A stretch of 64,000 nucleotides of DNA, taken from positions 1 to 64,000 of the forward strand of contig BLSF01000051.1 in NCBI GenBank assembly GCA_012862575.1, read 5' to 3'. This stretch comes from Parietichytrium sp. I65-24A. Lineage: Eukaryota; Sar; Bigyra; Thraustochytrida; Thraustochytriidae. A model generated the notes under the pieces. That model worked only from the letters and a program-made list of their open reading frames with translations. It was not told where the DNA came from and did no database searches. Of this stretch, positions 1-12,100 are shown piece by piece. Position 1 is the first letter of the stretch. Each line of letters opens with the position of its first letter. Made by a program: the position numbers and the translations under genes.

Positions 1-2
1 CG

Positions 3-3000
3 GGACTTCATTGTGCAGAGTGCGCAACTGGATGGACAGGCAACGACTGCAACATTTGCGACGGGCCAGAAGCTCTTGATGAATCCCTTGAGTGCAAGGA
101 TTGTATAAGTATTTATCAGGGCAAGGAGACGAATTTCAGAAATGAATCCTGCCAGACTTGCTCGGGGGCGTATACTCTCGAATCGCAGTGCACTGAATGT
201 ATGAGTGAAATACATGGCGAGAAAACTCATTTCAAAGAAAGCTGTGATGCCTGCACAGGCTTTTTTACACTGGAAAGCAATTGCACAAAGTGTTTAAGCC
301 ACGTGAATGACAACGCGACTCATTATTTCAAAGAAAGCTGTGATGCCTGCACAGGCTTTTTTACACTGGAAAGCAATTGCACAAAGTGTTTAAGCCACGT
401 GAACGGCACGGAGACCCATTTCAAAAAAAGCTGCGATGCCTGTACAGGCTTTTTTACACTGGAAAGCAATTGCACAAAGTGTTTAAGCCACGTGAACGGC
501 ATGGAGACCCATTTCAAAGAAAGCTGCGATGCCTGTACAGGCAGTTATACACTGGAAAGCAAGTGCACAGTGTCCTTCACCAGTGAAAATAGCACGCATT
601 CTAACCACACAGCCTTTGCAGACAAATGTTTGCGACTGGCCAACCAAGTCAAAGCTCGCGGCCCTTGCTTATGTGGGCAGGCATACAACCAAACCACTGG
701 GTCATGCGTCGATTCTAGCATCGACGACTACTTGGACGAAGCGGTTCTCGCCATCTCTTGCTACAAGAGCCACCACGTTCGCTCAACTCAGCCCTACGCT
801 GCAAAGGTTCTAGCACAGGATGTCTTCGGCTGCATCTCTCCGTCCCGCATTGTCCCAACTGCTGCAAGCGTCGACATTGAACGCCGAGCTACTGCTCTTG
901 AGCTCGTATTGAGTGCCATGAATTTTCCGGACATAAATGTTTACAGCTGGCCAGAAACTGAAATCGAGGCTTTAGGACTTGAGCTGAAGTATTTGAATAA
1001 GGTGAGAACCACGCCGTCGTCGTTTTGCCTTGTCCCGCTAAAGTGTGGTGAGCTTCCAGACTTTTCGACCACAACCAACCGCCGAGAAGCACTAGAGATT
1101 GCGCGCGGCCAAGCTTTGTGCGAAGTTGCGATCGAGGAAGGGGACCGAAACCGAACAGTTGAGTCTGGAACCTTGGTATACGCTGCTATGGTCTGTGCGT
1201 TTCAGCTCCGCTCGGTTACGGATAGTTTAGCAGAAGCTGTCCTTGCGGACACCATGGCGGTCTCAAGCTACCTTGTCAAAAAGGAGGCGGGCGCCTCGCC
1301 GAATGTATTGGCCAGAAGGGTGCTCAACCAGTGGAGATTGAGGAGCGCAAATGCAAACAGCTTGCCTGCTAAAAACAGTATTCCATTTTTCAAGCTTGAC
1401 TTCGTGCGAGACTCTGGCTCAGCTGATAGCGCAAGCCTGCAAACCTCTGCCGAGCACCTCAAGAACTTCCTCGACGATTTCGAAGAGAATGAGGACAAGA
1501 ACGATATCTTGTTGAGCATTAGTGAAATGCAAACAAATGTGCAATCACGGATTAATGAGGCTTCCAAAGATATGTCAATTTTGCTCCAGAGTAACTTTCG
1601 GACTGTCTTCCGAAATATGCAGACAAATCTCGACAACACAAAAGCTGCTCTGGAAGAAGAGCTGGTCGCGTCTTATCTACTGATCGATGAGCGCCTCACC
1701 TCCTCGGAACGTGCCCTTGAGAGATTGAATGACGCCTTTGTCGAGTTGACTGGATTAGCACTTACCGACGCCTCTGAAGCCTCTCAAGCGGGTGGAAAAC
1801 TGAAAGAGCTGCAAGACGCTGCGGAAAATCTCATGCACAAAAACGCTCAGATCAAGAAGGCCGAATTAGAGGTCCGGCGTCAAACCGCCGTCATAGGCAT
1901 GTTCATGAGCGTGCTCTCCTTGGCAGCCAAAGCTCTTGGTCAAGGGGGGACTGTTTCCAAGATGATCAAGAAAGGTTTGAATTCGTCGAAAAAGTATTTC
2001 AACAACCAACTCGGAGCGCTGAAATCTAAATTGCCGAAAAACATGCTCGAAGGCAAAGAGATGCTGGAAAATGTTGTTGATGAAGAAGATTCAGACCAGG
2101 AAGTCGGCACGGTCAGAGAAAAACTTCAAACTATCGTTCAGGCAATCACTGGTGTGGCTAAATTCGAGGAGAAACTGAAAAAGATCAACGAAGAAGAAGA
2201 AGAGAATATTGATGGAGTCCGAAGCGGAGTCGACAGTATCAGAGCTGGTCTTCGGGAGCTCGCTGATAAAGCCGTTGTCATCTCCTTTGCAGTGATGCAA
2301 GCAAGTGAATGGGTCAGTGATACTGACCTTGACATGGCTGACACCGCCCTGGATAACTCACTGTTTGAAAGCTCGCAGGTTTGGTTCTCTATGCAAGCAT
2401 CAATTGTGAACGGCCTCATAGATATGCAACTGTGCCCAGATGAGGGCGCTGAAAATCCGTTTCAGGCTGATTCTGATCGCAGACTCGCCTCTCTTGCGTA
2501 CTCCGGAGCTGCCAGCACAGTTGTTGGCGGGCTCCATGACCGCGCGAAGCGCCGGCTTTCCGGCCCTTCCGACGAGGTCGTTTTCCGGCGCTCGCTGGGA
2601 GGGAAGGTGAGCAGTGATGTGAACAATGCAATCGCTGAAGCGGCTACGGCGTGGGATTCTCTTTCGGTCAAATGCCGAAGCTTCTTCACAGTCTTTGACG
2701 ACTTCATCAGGTGGGGAGCGGAAGCTCACAATCTCATGTTCCAGACGGTGCAAGCGATCCGTGACCGAATCTCAATCGATGCGCAAATCGTTGCGGCAAA
2801 CTCCTCTCACTGGGCGACAAGTGTTATCGAGACCGCCGGTCGAATTGAAGAATTGCAAAAACGAGACAGTACAGTCACAAACACAGTTGCAAACAAAATT
2901 CTTCGCGCTCAATTTGACGCGGAGTTCAATTCGCAGGCGATTCAGCTCGAGAACATGGTCACCAGCTCCATTGAGAGGATTTGCAGTGCTGTGTTCTATG

Positions 3001-4034
3001 CTTACCCTCTGCCTGCAATGTCCGACTCCATCGCTACTGTGAGCAATGTCCAGGCGAGAATTTCTGGCGCAGACTGCAAGGTCTCATTTCGGATCCTCGA
3101 CGACAACGTCATCCCAGGCATTGTTGATCGACTCAAAGCTCTCCAAAGCGCGATCAAGAAGGGCGGCTCCATCGAGCAAACTTGGCTCACAAACGCTCTC
3201 CTGGAGGATAATTCTGCAAAGTCGACCAGAGGTGCGATCTGCTACGTCGAGCAACCCCGCTTCATCAACGCGCTCCTTGCATCGGAGTCCGCCACAATTT
3301 CAATTCGTCCCAATTCCTTCAGCTCTCGTCCAGGCGAGTCCAATTGCTTCACGAACGCTGAAATTCAACAGTTTGCGCTCTACTTTCTTGACGAAAATGG
3401 CAAGCTTATCGAGAGCGGAGACAACAAGATCGAAGTCGAATTGGAGTCTTATGAGAGTACTCTCTACCAAAAGTTCTGGGAGACGATGAACTCGGAAGGT
3501 GATGTGATTGTACAGGAAATGCAATTCACAGCGCCAGAAACCCGAACTCTTCGATTTCTTTACAAAATGAAGAAAGGCGTGAACTGCCCGTCTGAGTACG
3601 ACGAGGACTCGACAGATATGTCTCAGGACCCAGTGTGCCGCTCATACACGGATGTAGACCAAGCTGGCTACTTTGCCCAGTTGCCTCTGTACGGGGAGTA
3701 CAAATTTCGTCTTCCGTATGGATGGGACGAAAGCTTGCCGACGCCAGCCAAGTTGGAGCTCAAATTTGTCGTATCAAGCGCTGCGTGTGGTACCTCAGAC
3801 ATGACTCTGCGGATTCAACCGTCTTCTGAAATTGCACTTGGAAGGTACAATTCAGCGGCTGACAAGATGGGGTTAATTTGTGGACAAAATGACTTCCCGA
3901 TCTCCAAAAACCTTCAGTTGGCCGCCCTGGTTACGGCCCCGAGCACAGACACTAGTGAGTCGTCCGCCTCAGATATTGGCGGATATAAGCTGGCATGCAC
4001 TGTCGTTTTGATTTTTGCTCTGGCAGTTCTCTGA
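3..4034 (+). CDS. Large Cys-rich repeat surface protein, probably GPI-anchored (5' partial)
   Basis: The frame is open from base 3, so the N-terminus lies outside the window; the first ATG inside (201) falls in the middle of a repeat and is not the start. Seen: an N-terminal region rich in CxxC pairs (bases 12-600) with about five tandem copies of a 31-32 residue CX2CX9CX2C unit; a central, mostly helical region (about 1400-2300) with coiled-coil-like heptads interrupted by a short hydrophobic segment near 1890-1935; and a C-terminus made of small polar residues followed by a hydrophobic tail (GYKLACTVVLIFALAVL) ending at the stop. That tail suits a GPI-attachment signal or a terminal membrane anchor. 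Cys pairs of this spacing occur in many extracellular protist proteins. I infer a secreted or surface protein exposed through the Cys repeats. I recognise no catalytic domain and no named family. Confidence 0.75.
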   Translation, partial: GLHCAECATGWTGNDCNICDGPEALDESLECKDCISIYQGKETNFRNESCQTCSGAYTLESQCTECMSEIHGEKTHFKESCDACTGFFTLESNCTKCLSHVNDNATHYFKESCDACTGFFTLESNCTKCLSHVNGTETHFKKSCDACTGFFTLESNCTKCLSHVNGMETHFKESCDACTGSYTLESKCTVSFTSENSTHSNHTAFADKCLRLANQVKARGPCLCGQAYNQTTGSCVDSSIDDYLDEAVLAISCYKSHHVRSTQPYAAKVLAQDVFGCISPSRIVPTAASVDIERRATALELVLSAMNFPDINVYSWPETEIEALGLELKYLNKVRTTPSSFCLVPLKCGELPDFSTTTNRREALEIARGQALCEVAIEEGDRNRTVESGTLVYAAMVCAFQLRSVTDSLAEAVLADTMAVSSYLVKKEAGASPNVLARRVLNQWRLRSANANSLPAKNSIPFFKLDFVRDSGSADSASLQTSAEHLKNFLDDFEENEDKNDILLSISEMQTNVQSRINEASKDMSILLQSNFRTVFRNMQTNLDNTKAALEEELVASYLLIDERLTSSERALERLNDAFVELTGLALTDASEASQAGGKLKELQDAAENLMHKNAQIKKAELEVRRQTAVIGMFMSVLSLAAKALGQGGTVSKMIKKGLNSSKKYFNNQLGALKSKLPKNMLEGKEMLENVVDEEDSDQEVGTVREKLQTIVQAITGVAKFEEKLKKINEEEEENIDGVRSGVDSIRAGLRELADKAVVISFAVMQASEWVSDTDLDMADTALDNSLFESSQVWFSMQASIVNGLIDMQLCPDEGAENPFQADSDRRLASLAYSGAASTVVGGLHDRAKRRLSGPSDEVVFRRSLGGKVSSDVNNAIAEAATAWDSLSVKCRSFFTVFDDFIRWGAEAHNLMFQTVQAIRDRISIDAQIVAANSSHWATSVIETAGRIEELQKRDSTVTNTVANKILRAQFDAEFNSQAIQLENMVTSSIERICSAVFYAYPLPAMSDSIATVSNVQARISGADCKVSFRILDDNVIPGIVDRLKALQSAIKKGGSIEQTWLTNALLEDNSAKSTRGAICYVEQPRFINALLASESATISIRPNSFSSRPGESNCFTNAEIQQFALYFLDENGKLIESGDNKIEVELESYESTLYQKFWETMNSEGDVIVQEMQFTAPETRTLRFLYKMKKGVNCPSEYDEDSTDMSQDPVCRSYTDVDQAGYFAQLPLYGEYKFRLPYGWDESLPTPAKLELKFVVSSAACGTSDMTLRIQPSSEIALGRYNSAADKMGLICGQNDFPISKNLQLAALVTAPSTDTSESSASDIGGYKLACTVVLIFALAVL
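132..605 (+). repeat. In-frame tandem Cys-rich repeats, period 93-96 bp
   Basis: Phenylalanine codons of successive units start at 135, 231, 327, 420 and 513, giving periods of 96, 96, 93 and 93 bp. Units 2-4 are nearly identical in DNA sequence, including silent positions, while the first and last are diverged. This points to recent unequal crossing-over or conversion in the middle of the array. Period changes are multiples of three, so the frame is kept. Confidence 0.9.
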
Positions 4035-4065
4035 GCGCAGGAGCCATAAATTAGCAGATGTTAAA

Positions 4066-4071
4066 AATAAA
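4066..4071 (+). terminator. AATAAA polyadenylation signal of the surface-protein gene
   Basis: AATAAA lies 32 nt past the stop codon at 4034, in an AT-rich stretch. The opposite-strand ammonium transporter gene ends at 4234, so the two genes are convergent with about 200 bp between stops. Confidence 0.5.
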
Positions 4072-4233
4072 CAGTCAGTTAAGATTGATTTGAGCGTTTT
4101 CCCCAGCAAAGAAACCAATTCTTTATCGCTATTTTTGATTGAAAGAAAAAAAACGGAAAGCAAAAGGCATTTAGGTTTTACTCAATGTCATGTAACATTC
4201 AATCTAGAGCGTCGGTTTATACACTTGTCTCTC

Positions 4234-5703
4234 TTAAGCCTTTGTGAGGCTCTCAGCTTCTGCATGGGAGGCGCCATTGCTGGTTCCCGTCACGTTGTGA
4301 ATGGACTTGGTCTCTTCCCCAATAAAGGCCTGTTGGCCACCATGCTCAGAAACATCGAGGCCGTTCTCCTCTACCTGAGGGCTAACGCGGAGGAATCCCA
4401 GGAATTTGAGAGCCAGGAAGAACGGTGCCATGATGAGGGTAACCCACCCGATGATTGTGATCACTCCGATGAGCTGCGTTGCGAATTGGATTCCAGTCCT
4501 GTTTCCAAAGTATTCATCACACTGGTCAGAGCCATAGGCTACACTTAAGAATTCAGTCTTTGCAAAGATTCCAACTGCCAAGCAACCCCAGATCCCGCAG
4601 AACCCGTGCACGGCAATCGCATCGACTGGGTCGTCGATTTTCACCTTCTTCATGAGCCAGCTGCTTCCCAAGTACACCAGAGCACCAATGAGTCCGATGA
4701 CAATCGCAGCCCAGTCTGGGACGACAGAGCATCCGGCAGTGATGGAGACAAGTCCTGCGAGCGCGCAGTTGAGCACGACCCCAATGTCAAAGTGGCCAAA
4801 GATGAAAAAGCTGAGAAGCAACCCAGTCACCACTGCCATAGAAGGGGAAAGAGTGGTGGTGACGGCAACCTTTGCAGCGACGTCTCCATCGAAAGCCAGT
4901 GTAGACCCACAGTTAAATCCATACCACCCAAACCAGAGGATGAAGACTCCCAGAGTCTGCATGCCAATATTGTGTGGCGGCATGTGGACAGCCTTGCCCT
5001 CCGCGTCAAACCTTCCCATACGCGGTCCGACAACGAGGGCACCCCAAAAAGCGGCAGCACCTCCAGTGAGATGGACAACGCCAGAACCAGCATAGTCGAT
5101 CATGCCGCAGCCACCGCTGTCCTGAAGAAAGAATGGGTATACATTGTCATCAAGGGCAAATGCCGAGATCCAACCACCAGAGGCCCAGATCCAGTGAGAA
5201 ACAACCGGATACACAAAGGCAGTCAGGATGCACACAGTCGCAAAGTACGCCCACAAGTTGACGCGGCCAGCCACAGCTCCAGACACGATAGTGGCGGAGG
5301 TGGCAGCAAAGGCAAACTGGAAGAACCAGAAGTACTCGCTGCTGCCAATCTGGTCAAGCGCATAGTACCCAGAGCCAATAAAGCGGTAGCTCTGGTCTCC
5401 CGCGTTGAAGTCACCATACGCCCATGCGTACCCAAGAAGAAAGTACACCACACCACTAATGCTCACAGTACTCAAGTTCTTGAAGAGAATATTCACCGCG
5501 TTCTTATGGCGCACGCTGCCAGCCTCGAGCATGGTGAACCCGGCATGCATCCAGAATACCAAGAACCCGGCAATCAGGACCCAAATCTTGGTCGCCTGGG
5601 TTCCACTCGCATAGTCCAAGCTCTCAGCCGCGCTCTCCAATTCAGCCACGCGATTCGTAAGATTCGCCAGCAGCTCTGCTATTGTCGAATTCGAGTCCGC
5701 CAT
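4234..5703 (-). CDS. Ammonium transporter, AMT1/Amt family (copy 1)
   Basis: Plasma-membrane ammonium channel/transporter of the Amt/MEP/Rh family, 489 residues from the ATG at 5703. A longer frame to 5925 exists, but the chosen Met is the one matching the start of the second copy. Eleven hydrophobic segments follow a short leader with a heptad-like LxxLxxRVxELE. Family features seen: FWMHAGF in the first helix; DYAGSGVVHLTGG with the conserved Asp and first pore His; HNIGMQTLGVF; FGWYGFN; and the second pore His in VDAIAVHGFCGIWG. The C-tail keeps GLDVSEHGG, the region that in AMT1 proteins controls gating. No intron. A second, closely similar gene lies divergently 6.9 kb away. Expected role: ammonium uptake for nitrogen assimilation. 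AMT rather than Rh is clear; substrate kinetics are not. Confidence 0.96.
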   Translation of the reverse strand: MADSNSTIAELLANLTNRVAELESAAESLDYASGTQATKIWVLIAGFLVFWMHAGFTMLEAGSVRHKNAVNILFKNLSTVSISGVVYFLLGYAWAYGDFNAGDQSYRFIGSGYYALDQIGSSEYFWFFQFAFAATSATIVSGAVAGRVNLWAYFATVCILTAFVYPVVSHWIWASGGWISAFALDDNVYPFFLQDSGGCGMIDYAGSGVVHLTGGAAAFWGALVVGPRMGRFDAEGKAVHMPPHNIGMQTLGVFILWFGWYGFNCGSTLAFDGDVAAKVAVTTTLSPSMAVVTGLLLSFFIFGHFDIGVVLNCALAGLVSITAGCSVVPDWAAIVIGLIGALVYLGSSWLMKKVKIDDPVDAIAVHGFCGIWGCLAVGIFAKTEFLSVAYGSDQCDEYFGNRTGIQFATQLIGVITIIGWVTLIMAPFFLALKFLGFLRVSPQVEENGLDVSEHGGQQAFIGEETKSIHNVTGTSNGASHAEAESLTKA

Positions 5704-6084
5704 CTTCCTGTTTTCCTTTCCCGGCTCGAAATTAACTGAACCTGGCTCCTTGGCCTTTCCGAGTCTCCTCTTTCTCCACTCCCTGCTTCTCCACAATTCG
5801 GGGTCTGCTGCCGTTTCCATCTCGGCAAACATCTTCACTAGCCCTCGCCTTAGGAGCCACTTACCCCCGGGGGGTAGGCGAGACATAGCCCGTGGTAGGG
5901 TCAAACTTCCTCTCTTTCTGTACACGACGATCTGTCTTGTCTGTCTCTCCCTCCCTCACACTCTCAGTCTCTCTCCTTCCCTTCCTCTCTCTGTCTCCCT
6001 CTCTCGGGCTTCTTGGAGAGGAGCTTGTGGAAATAGAAGTTGGCGGATTGTAAGGGGCAGACAGAGTGGAAGGAACGAGAGCTG

Positions 6085-6115
<31 letters not shown>

Positions 6116-9100
6116 TTCTCCCTTCTTTTTCTCTCTCCTTTCTTTCTTCCTTTCTTTCTTTCTTTCCTCGATCGACGAGGAAGAAGAAGCAGGCAGTTAA
6201 ACTTGTAGCATCTGGGCGACGTGTCCCTCTGGCACGGGGGCATGAGCAGAGAGAGTCTCATTACCATAGAGAGTCGAAATGAAATAATAATGATAATCGT
6301 AATCGTATTTCGCCGTCTCTATCCATCTGTCGGCGGATTTTGCCGTCTCAGTAGGCGTCCTCTGACGAGCCAGCTCGACCTTGCTCGATCGATCGATACC
6401 ACTCTCTCGTCCCACTCATCCTCACATCATCATTGTCTGTGAATTCTGATCTTGCGTTTAGGACAGCTCCTCATTTCTTGGAGCGTTTTTCGTCGAGTCT
6501 CCGAAGTCTCCGAGCTGCGGAAATCGACTGGCGCGCTGGTTCCGGATTCCGGGCTCCAACGTCCATATGCTCTTCCGGTGCGCTTGCCTGCCCGCGAAGC
6601 TCGAGATGCTACAAGTTGGTGCTAATTATCTCCCAGTTCCCCCTCTTCCTCTCGAAGATTGTTTTAATTAAATGTTGTGACGAGTAAGAGAAGAGAAGAG
6701 AAAATAGCAGCGCAGCGGCAGGTGCGCGTCAGTCAGTCAGTCCCGTTTGAGTTGGAGAGGACATGCATTCTCCCTTTTGCGAAGCGATCGTCGCATCGCC
6801 TCACAGAGTTATTTCACGGATTCCAGCATAATTTTTTTTTTTTTTCGAATTTTGTTATATTTTGTTCGTTCCATTGCCAAGTGATGTGTACTTACGCTGA
6901 GTTAGTGCTCCCGGGTACAAGTGCACCAAACCGGCTAAGAGGTTTGCCGCTACGTGCGAACTAGGAGGGAGTGAATTTCCCGGCCCGTCATCACCTCAGA
7001 CGCTATCGTTTCATTAGCGTATCGACTAGCGTGCGATGTGTACCGGAACTGGCGTTGTTCTTGTGAATGTAATTTGAGAGAGAGGGGTGAATTTTTTCAG
7101 ATCGTAAAGTCGGAAATCGACAGTTTGCAGTTAGCTCGTTTTCTGCCCCAAGTTCTGAATTCTGAATTTTTAATGAAATAAAATTTACATGGGCGAAAGA
7201 CGCGCAACGAAACGAAAGCTAGCCATGGCGCAGAGGCGTCTAGCCGAGTAGCCTCTCCGCGCAAGTACTTTTCCTCACAGCCAGAGCCCAAGCAAGAGTG
7301 TCGGTGGAATCGAAAAGTCCGTCGATGGACGCGGGATACTGCTTGCTACCTTGGCGTTGGATAGGGATATCCAGCTATTAGCACCACAGTTATCTCCCTC
7401 CCCCTTTTATCCCCTCTTGTTCGTGCCTTTCCACTTTCCACGTTGTCGACCGCCTTGCCCGCGTCCGGAAGTATTTTCAAAGCTTCTACATAATCATAAA
7501 AGCCTCGTCAGTTGTGAAATGGCTTGCGCCCCTGCTCTGGCGACTCCACAATCGCCTGGATCGCCGGCCATTCACTACTACACAGCAGCGTACTGCACTG
7601 CTGGACTTCAAAGTTTGGCAGTTTCATCGGAAGTGTGATCCCATCTTACATGCCTTAGGGTTAATGTAAGAAAGGTCACGGTTGCGACTCCATTTGACTC
7701 CAGATGACAGCGAAGTAATTCATCGCGCGCGATAACTGCCAGTCGGTCTTTGGTCTCCCACAATTGCTCCTCCCATTGGCTTGGGTCTTTCGCCTCCTCG
7801 CGCGAAAGTGAGTCGGAGAGAGAAGGGAGAAGAAGACGAAAATGTTGAGCTCTCACTCCCTGAGGAGGACACGGAAGGCTCGAGCGAAGTGTCAGCCGCC
7901 AGAGCGCTCTCTCTCTCTCTCTCTCCTCGTTCGTCTCTTGTGGCACTTGTGGCTTTCAAATGTTTGCAAATTGCAAAATTCAAGTTGACTGCGAAGGAAC
8001 GTGGTTTGCTTTTTTCTCTTTTTTCAAAGGGGTGGCTCACTCCGCGTGGTCCCCTTTTGAAAATTCAACCAAAGAGCTCTGAGACGAACAGCTTTCGTAG
8101 TACGACTCCCACTGTGACGCAGCACACCTGCGTTTGTCAGCGATCTTTTCTCGTTCGCAACCACTACTCAGTAGTACTAGTACACGGCCACCCAGGAATC
8201 CATCGCCCCTTTACCCCCTTTAAAATTTCCTTCCTTTCTCCCTCTCAATTTTCTTTCTGAATTCTGAATTCCCTGAAGTTCTGCTTCGACGTGTACCGTG
8301 TGTAATATTGGCCCAAGCATTGCACGACTGATTCCATTGGCCTTATAAACGGGAAGCAGGGATAAGGAGGGTTCGGTCTTAGCCTTGTTGTCGATTTTCT
8401 CCCCAGTTGCTGACTTCGGTCTGGACTCGCATAGTACTTGCTCAATGCCAGAGGCTGTTGTCAAACTGCCAGCTGTCCAAAAACAATGTATTTGAAACCA
8501 TCAAATTTCAAATACTACGCGCTATCAACTTTTGTCACACCACTATCTTTAAAGATAGTTAGATGGATAGAAGTGCTTGAGCCAAGCATTTCCCCGAGGG
8601 TTGCTCTCCCATGTCTGGTAATATTGGTGCATGTGCTGGTTCCGCGAGGTCTTTCGTTCCCAAGGTATTCGCGAGATCGAGCTCAGAGAACCAGAAATTC
8701 AGAACAGAATTCTGGATTCTGAAAACTTGATGCCGGTTGATCGGGAGGCAAAATCAATTGATGTTTTCTTGAGCTTTTCTCCGCACTCCAGAGGGTGCAA
8801 GACGATAAGATGCATCATGGGCATTCAAGTTACAGCTTGATCCAAGAGAAAGTTCTGGATTCCGAACATTTATACAATTTATACCCTCTTCCAGTCTTGC
8901 GAAAGCTGCCGATCCGATTGTCGAGACCAGTCTGCTTTGGTTCGTTGGTTCTTTGATTTTGCGATCATGTTGAGAGAAGCAGGGCGGAGGAAGTTCAGAA
9001 GAGACAATGTACGGAACCACTTGCGCTAAGAAAGTGAAACCCAGAACCATATTTACTCCAATGACTCCTGCTTCTCCCATCCCACAAGGCGCGGATGCCG

Positions 9101-12100
9101 AAGTTGCCACAATCGTGTCGGATAAATACTGGCGGTTACAGAACTTGGCGGTTACAGAACGTTTTTTTAAATTAAAAAAAGAAAAGTAGAAGAACTCGGA
9201 ATCGATTCCGAATGGAGGTGTCGTGATTGTACCGGGACATGCGCACGTTCGTAACGTTTAGTTCGTTCATTCAGTCAATTGATGGGACCAGCTGAAATGA
9301 TCTTTGAATCCCTTTGTCATGAAAAGTCTGATTCTGAGATTCTGTCAATCAATTCAATCAATCGGATCCAAGACTTAAAATTCTTAGACTTCAAGAACTG
9401 GCGCGAACGCAGAACTTTGAAATGCTGTTCGACAGACCGACTAGTATCCTTTCTTGACGAAATAAATTCTAAAGAGGAATGTGGAATTTAGAATTGAGGA
9501 AAAAATACCAAAATTGCTATTGTGCTCGGCAGAATAGTGGAGGATGAGAGACAAAAACTTTCACCGTTATTCACCGGTACCGTACAGGGCGGTCTTATGA
9601 TTACCGGACACAGCTGACGGTTTCAGCCAAAGGAAAATGCATCTACGATTTCACAACGCGATTTGCTCTCCCCCAACTAAAATTTAACTTATTAACTCTT
9701 TCTTCTCACTCGACGTAGCCCACTTTCAGAAATATGTTGATCTGATTTCACCCGTGTTTTTCCGAAGACCCTTCCGCCGGCTTCACATGAGCTACCTACG
9801 CTCGCCCGTAGTAAGAGAAAACTTTCCTACGCGAGACTGAAGAAGGCATTTGGAACGCAGCAGCCCATGTCCCACGGTCCGTGTAATAGTCCAACATATA
9901 AGCATTACGGTACCGCACGGGGGAAATTTCCTGGGGCAAAACTGTCACGGGAGTCTCTCTTGATCTTGTTCGCGAACATTCTCTGAGGAACCCTCGCAAT
10001 CCGTGGCTCTTACTCTTCCTTACGCGGAGGCCTATGGGACGCTGCGGGAGCCTCCCGTCCGTTGGGAGAGGAAAATGCCACCAGTGACCTGGGAGTTCCT
10101 ATCACTCATCCCCAAGTCCCGCTTCAATACATAAGACTCTGATGAGACTATGTTAAGCTAATGTTTTGCCTATCGAGTTGCTGCCTTGCTTTGTGAATGA
10201 AAGTGTGCGTCACCAGATGTCACCAGACACATCCAGACTCGAATAGCCACGAAGGTGAGTTTTTAAAATTTAAAATTTATTAAAAATGCAGATTCAGACT
10301 CAGATGGCGTCTTGACTGAGAGAAGAGAAACATTTTTTCTTAAAATTAAAAAACGATGTGTGAGTCTCGAAAATAGAGGCCCAACAGATCCCAACAGGAA
10401 ATAAACAACCCAAAGTCGGAACGAGAATGGAGACTTGACTAGAAATGCAGGTCCAGACGAGAGCGAACTAAGGACGTTTCTTTCAGCATTCCAATATTCC
10501 AATGCCTCCCTCAATAAGCTCACAGGCTGTTATTCTTGTGGAACTGTGAAGAGTTTGAGTTGCGCGCCTGACGACTGAAAATGACTGAAATGGGATGAAA
10601 TGGGTGAACAAACTGTTTGACAGAAAGTTGTCAGAAATCGCGATGCGTCCCCTTTTTCCAAAGATTTTTAAACACAAATGGCGAGTCACCAATGTGCAAT
10701 TCAAAATTGGACCCGCATCAGGTAAGACCTGTTCAAGGGGTCTTAAAGGCGGAGAAATGTCGGCACCGAAATGTACAAGAGGAAATTACTTTTCGATTTG
10801 TATTGATTGATCAATCAAGTGAAGCCACGAAGTGAGAGCGTAAACAAACCCTATCGGAAGGTGGGGTGTTGATTGATTGAGTGACTGTAAACGTTTGAAG
10901 TCTAATTAGTTGGAAAGCTGCGCTGTATTGTCTGTTTGCGATCGCAATCAGCGAGTTCAGCGAGAAAAACTTCAATGGGACATCGGATCCGCCTGCCCAG
11001 CCTGTGACGGGGGTCACTCATTATCGTGACAGGACTCAGAATTCAGAAATCAGGGTTGTTGTAGTTGTTGTCACTGTCGAACTGTAGAAAAAAGATCAAC
11101 CCCATCGACGTGCATCGACGCTCGCAGCATCCCACAAGAGTTGTAAGCGACTTACTGCTCGTGCTCGTGCAGAACTGACAGTCAGTCAGCAGCAAAACAT
11201 AGCGACAGTGAAAGAGCTCCGTTTCGGCAGCTTCAGCATTGGACGTCAACAAGGAAGATGGCGTTCCCGGTCTCCCTGATAAGCGCCACGTGCCATCTCG
11301 CTACAATGAATTGTACTTTGGCCAGCGACTTTGGCGGAGCTTGAAGCACTGCGCTGCCCCGACGTATATACATACGGTCATCGAGGAACAGCGAGAGAGC
11401 CCGTGCGGCGTGAGCAATCATGATATGATGATGGTTGGTTATACAGACAGGGTGGACGAGCTAGTAGAACGGCGGGTTCGGTTTCGCCTTTTGATTTCCT
11501 ATTGATTTTTTTTTTTGCAGAGGCAAGAGTCAACTCGTCGTTTTGGCTGCGCTTTGCATGCCCATTTCATCACCACGACGACTCAATACCCTCATCAACA
11601 GCTTGAGATATCTTCTGAAATTCTAAAAGCCAAGAAACAAACAAATAAGACCTTTTTAAAAACTTTCAGTCAAGAAGTTATGTTCGCAAAACAGGAAAAT
11701 CTCTGTTTCTAATGCGAGTATACATTGATGACTCGCAAATGGCCTGCAGCGGGAAGATCGTCATATTACCTGTTACTCACCCTTAACGATAGAACTTCGA
11801 AACAGGACAGACAAACTGAAAATTTGGATCTTGTTCCAAGTGAAACGAAGTTGCCGCGACAAACAGAGAGAGAGCGAGAGAGCGGGGAGCGAACATCTGC
11901 GCTGCGAGTAGGGCTTGCTTCCAACAACAGAAGGAAGAGCACACATCAATCATAATCACCCAGATGTATTCTTTTGAAACTTCAATCAAAATTCAAAAAT
12001 GTTCATTATGCAATTTTTTTAGGTTGGTTCGGGATGTTGTGCACGAGCTAAAACGGTTTCTTGGATCGCATTGAAGGGCGAGCGGGAAAGGTGGTGCGGT

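Noticed and set aside
4606-5739. 377-codon plus-strand frame over AMT copy 1
   Set aside because: Antisense shadow of the transporter gene; no family character and no start context.
9796-9999. 67-codon minus-strand frame in the AMT gap with protein-like composition
   Set aside because: Too short and unrecognised to call a gene; mentioned only as part of the 9.55-10.13 kb island.
11239-11505. 88-codon frame followed by T run and GCAG
   Set aside because: Begins with TTG, no protein similarity; T run and GCAG alone do not prove an intron.
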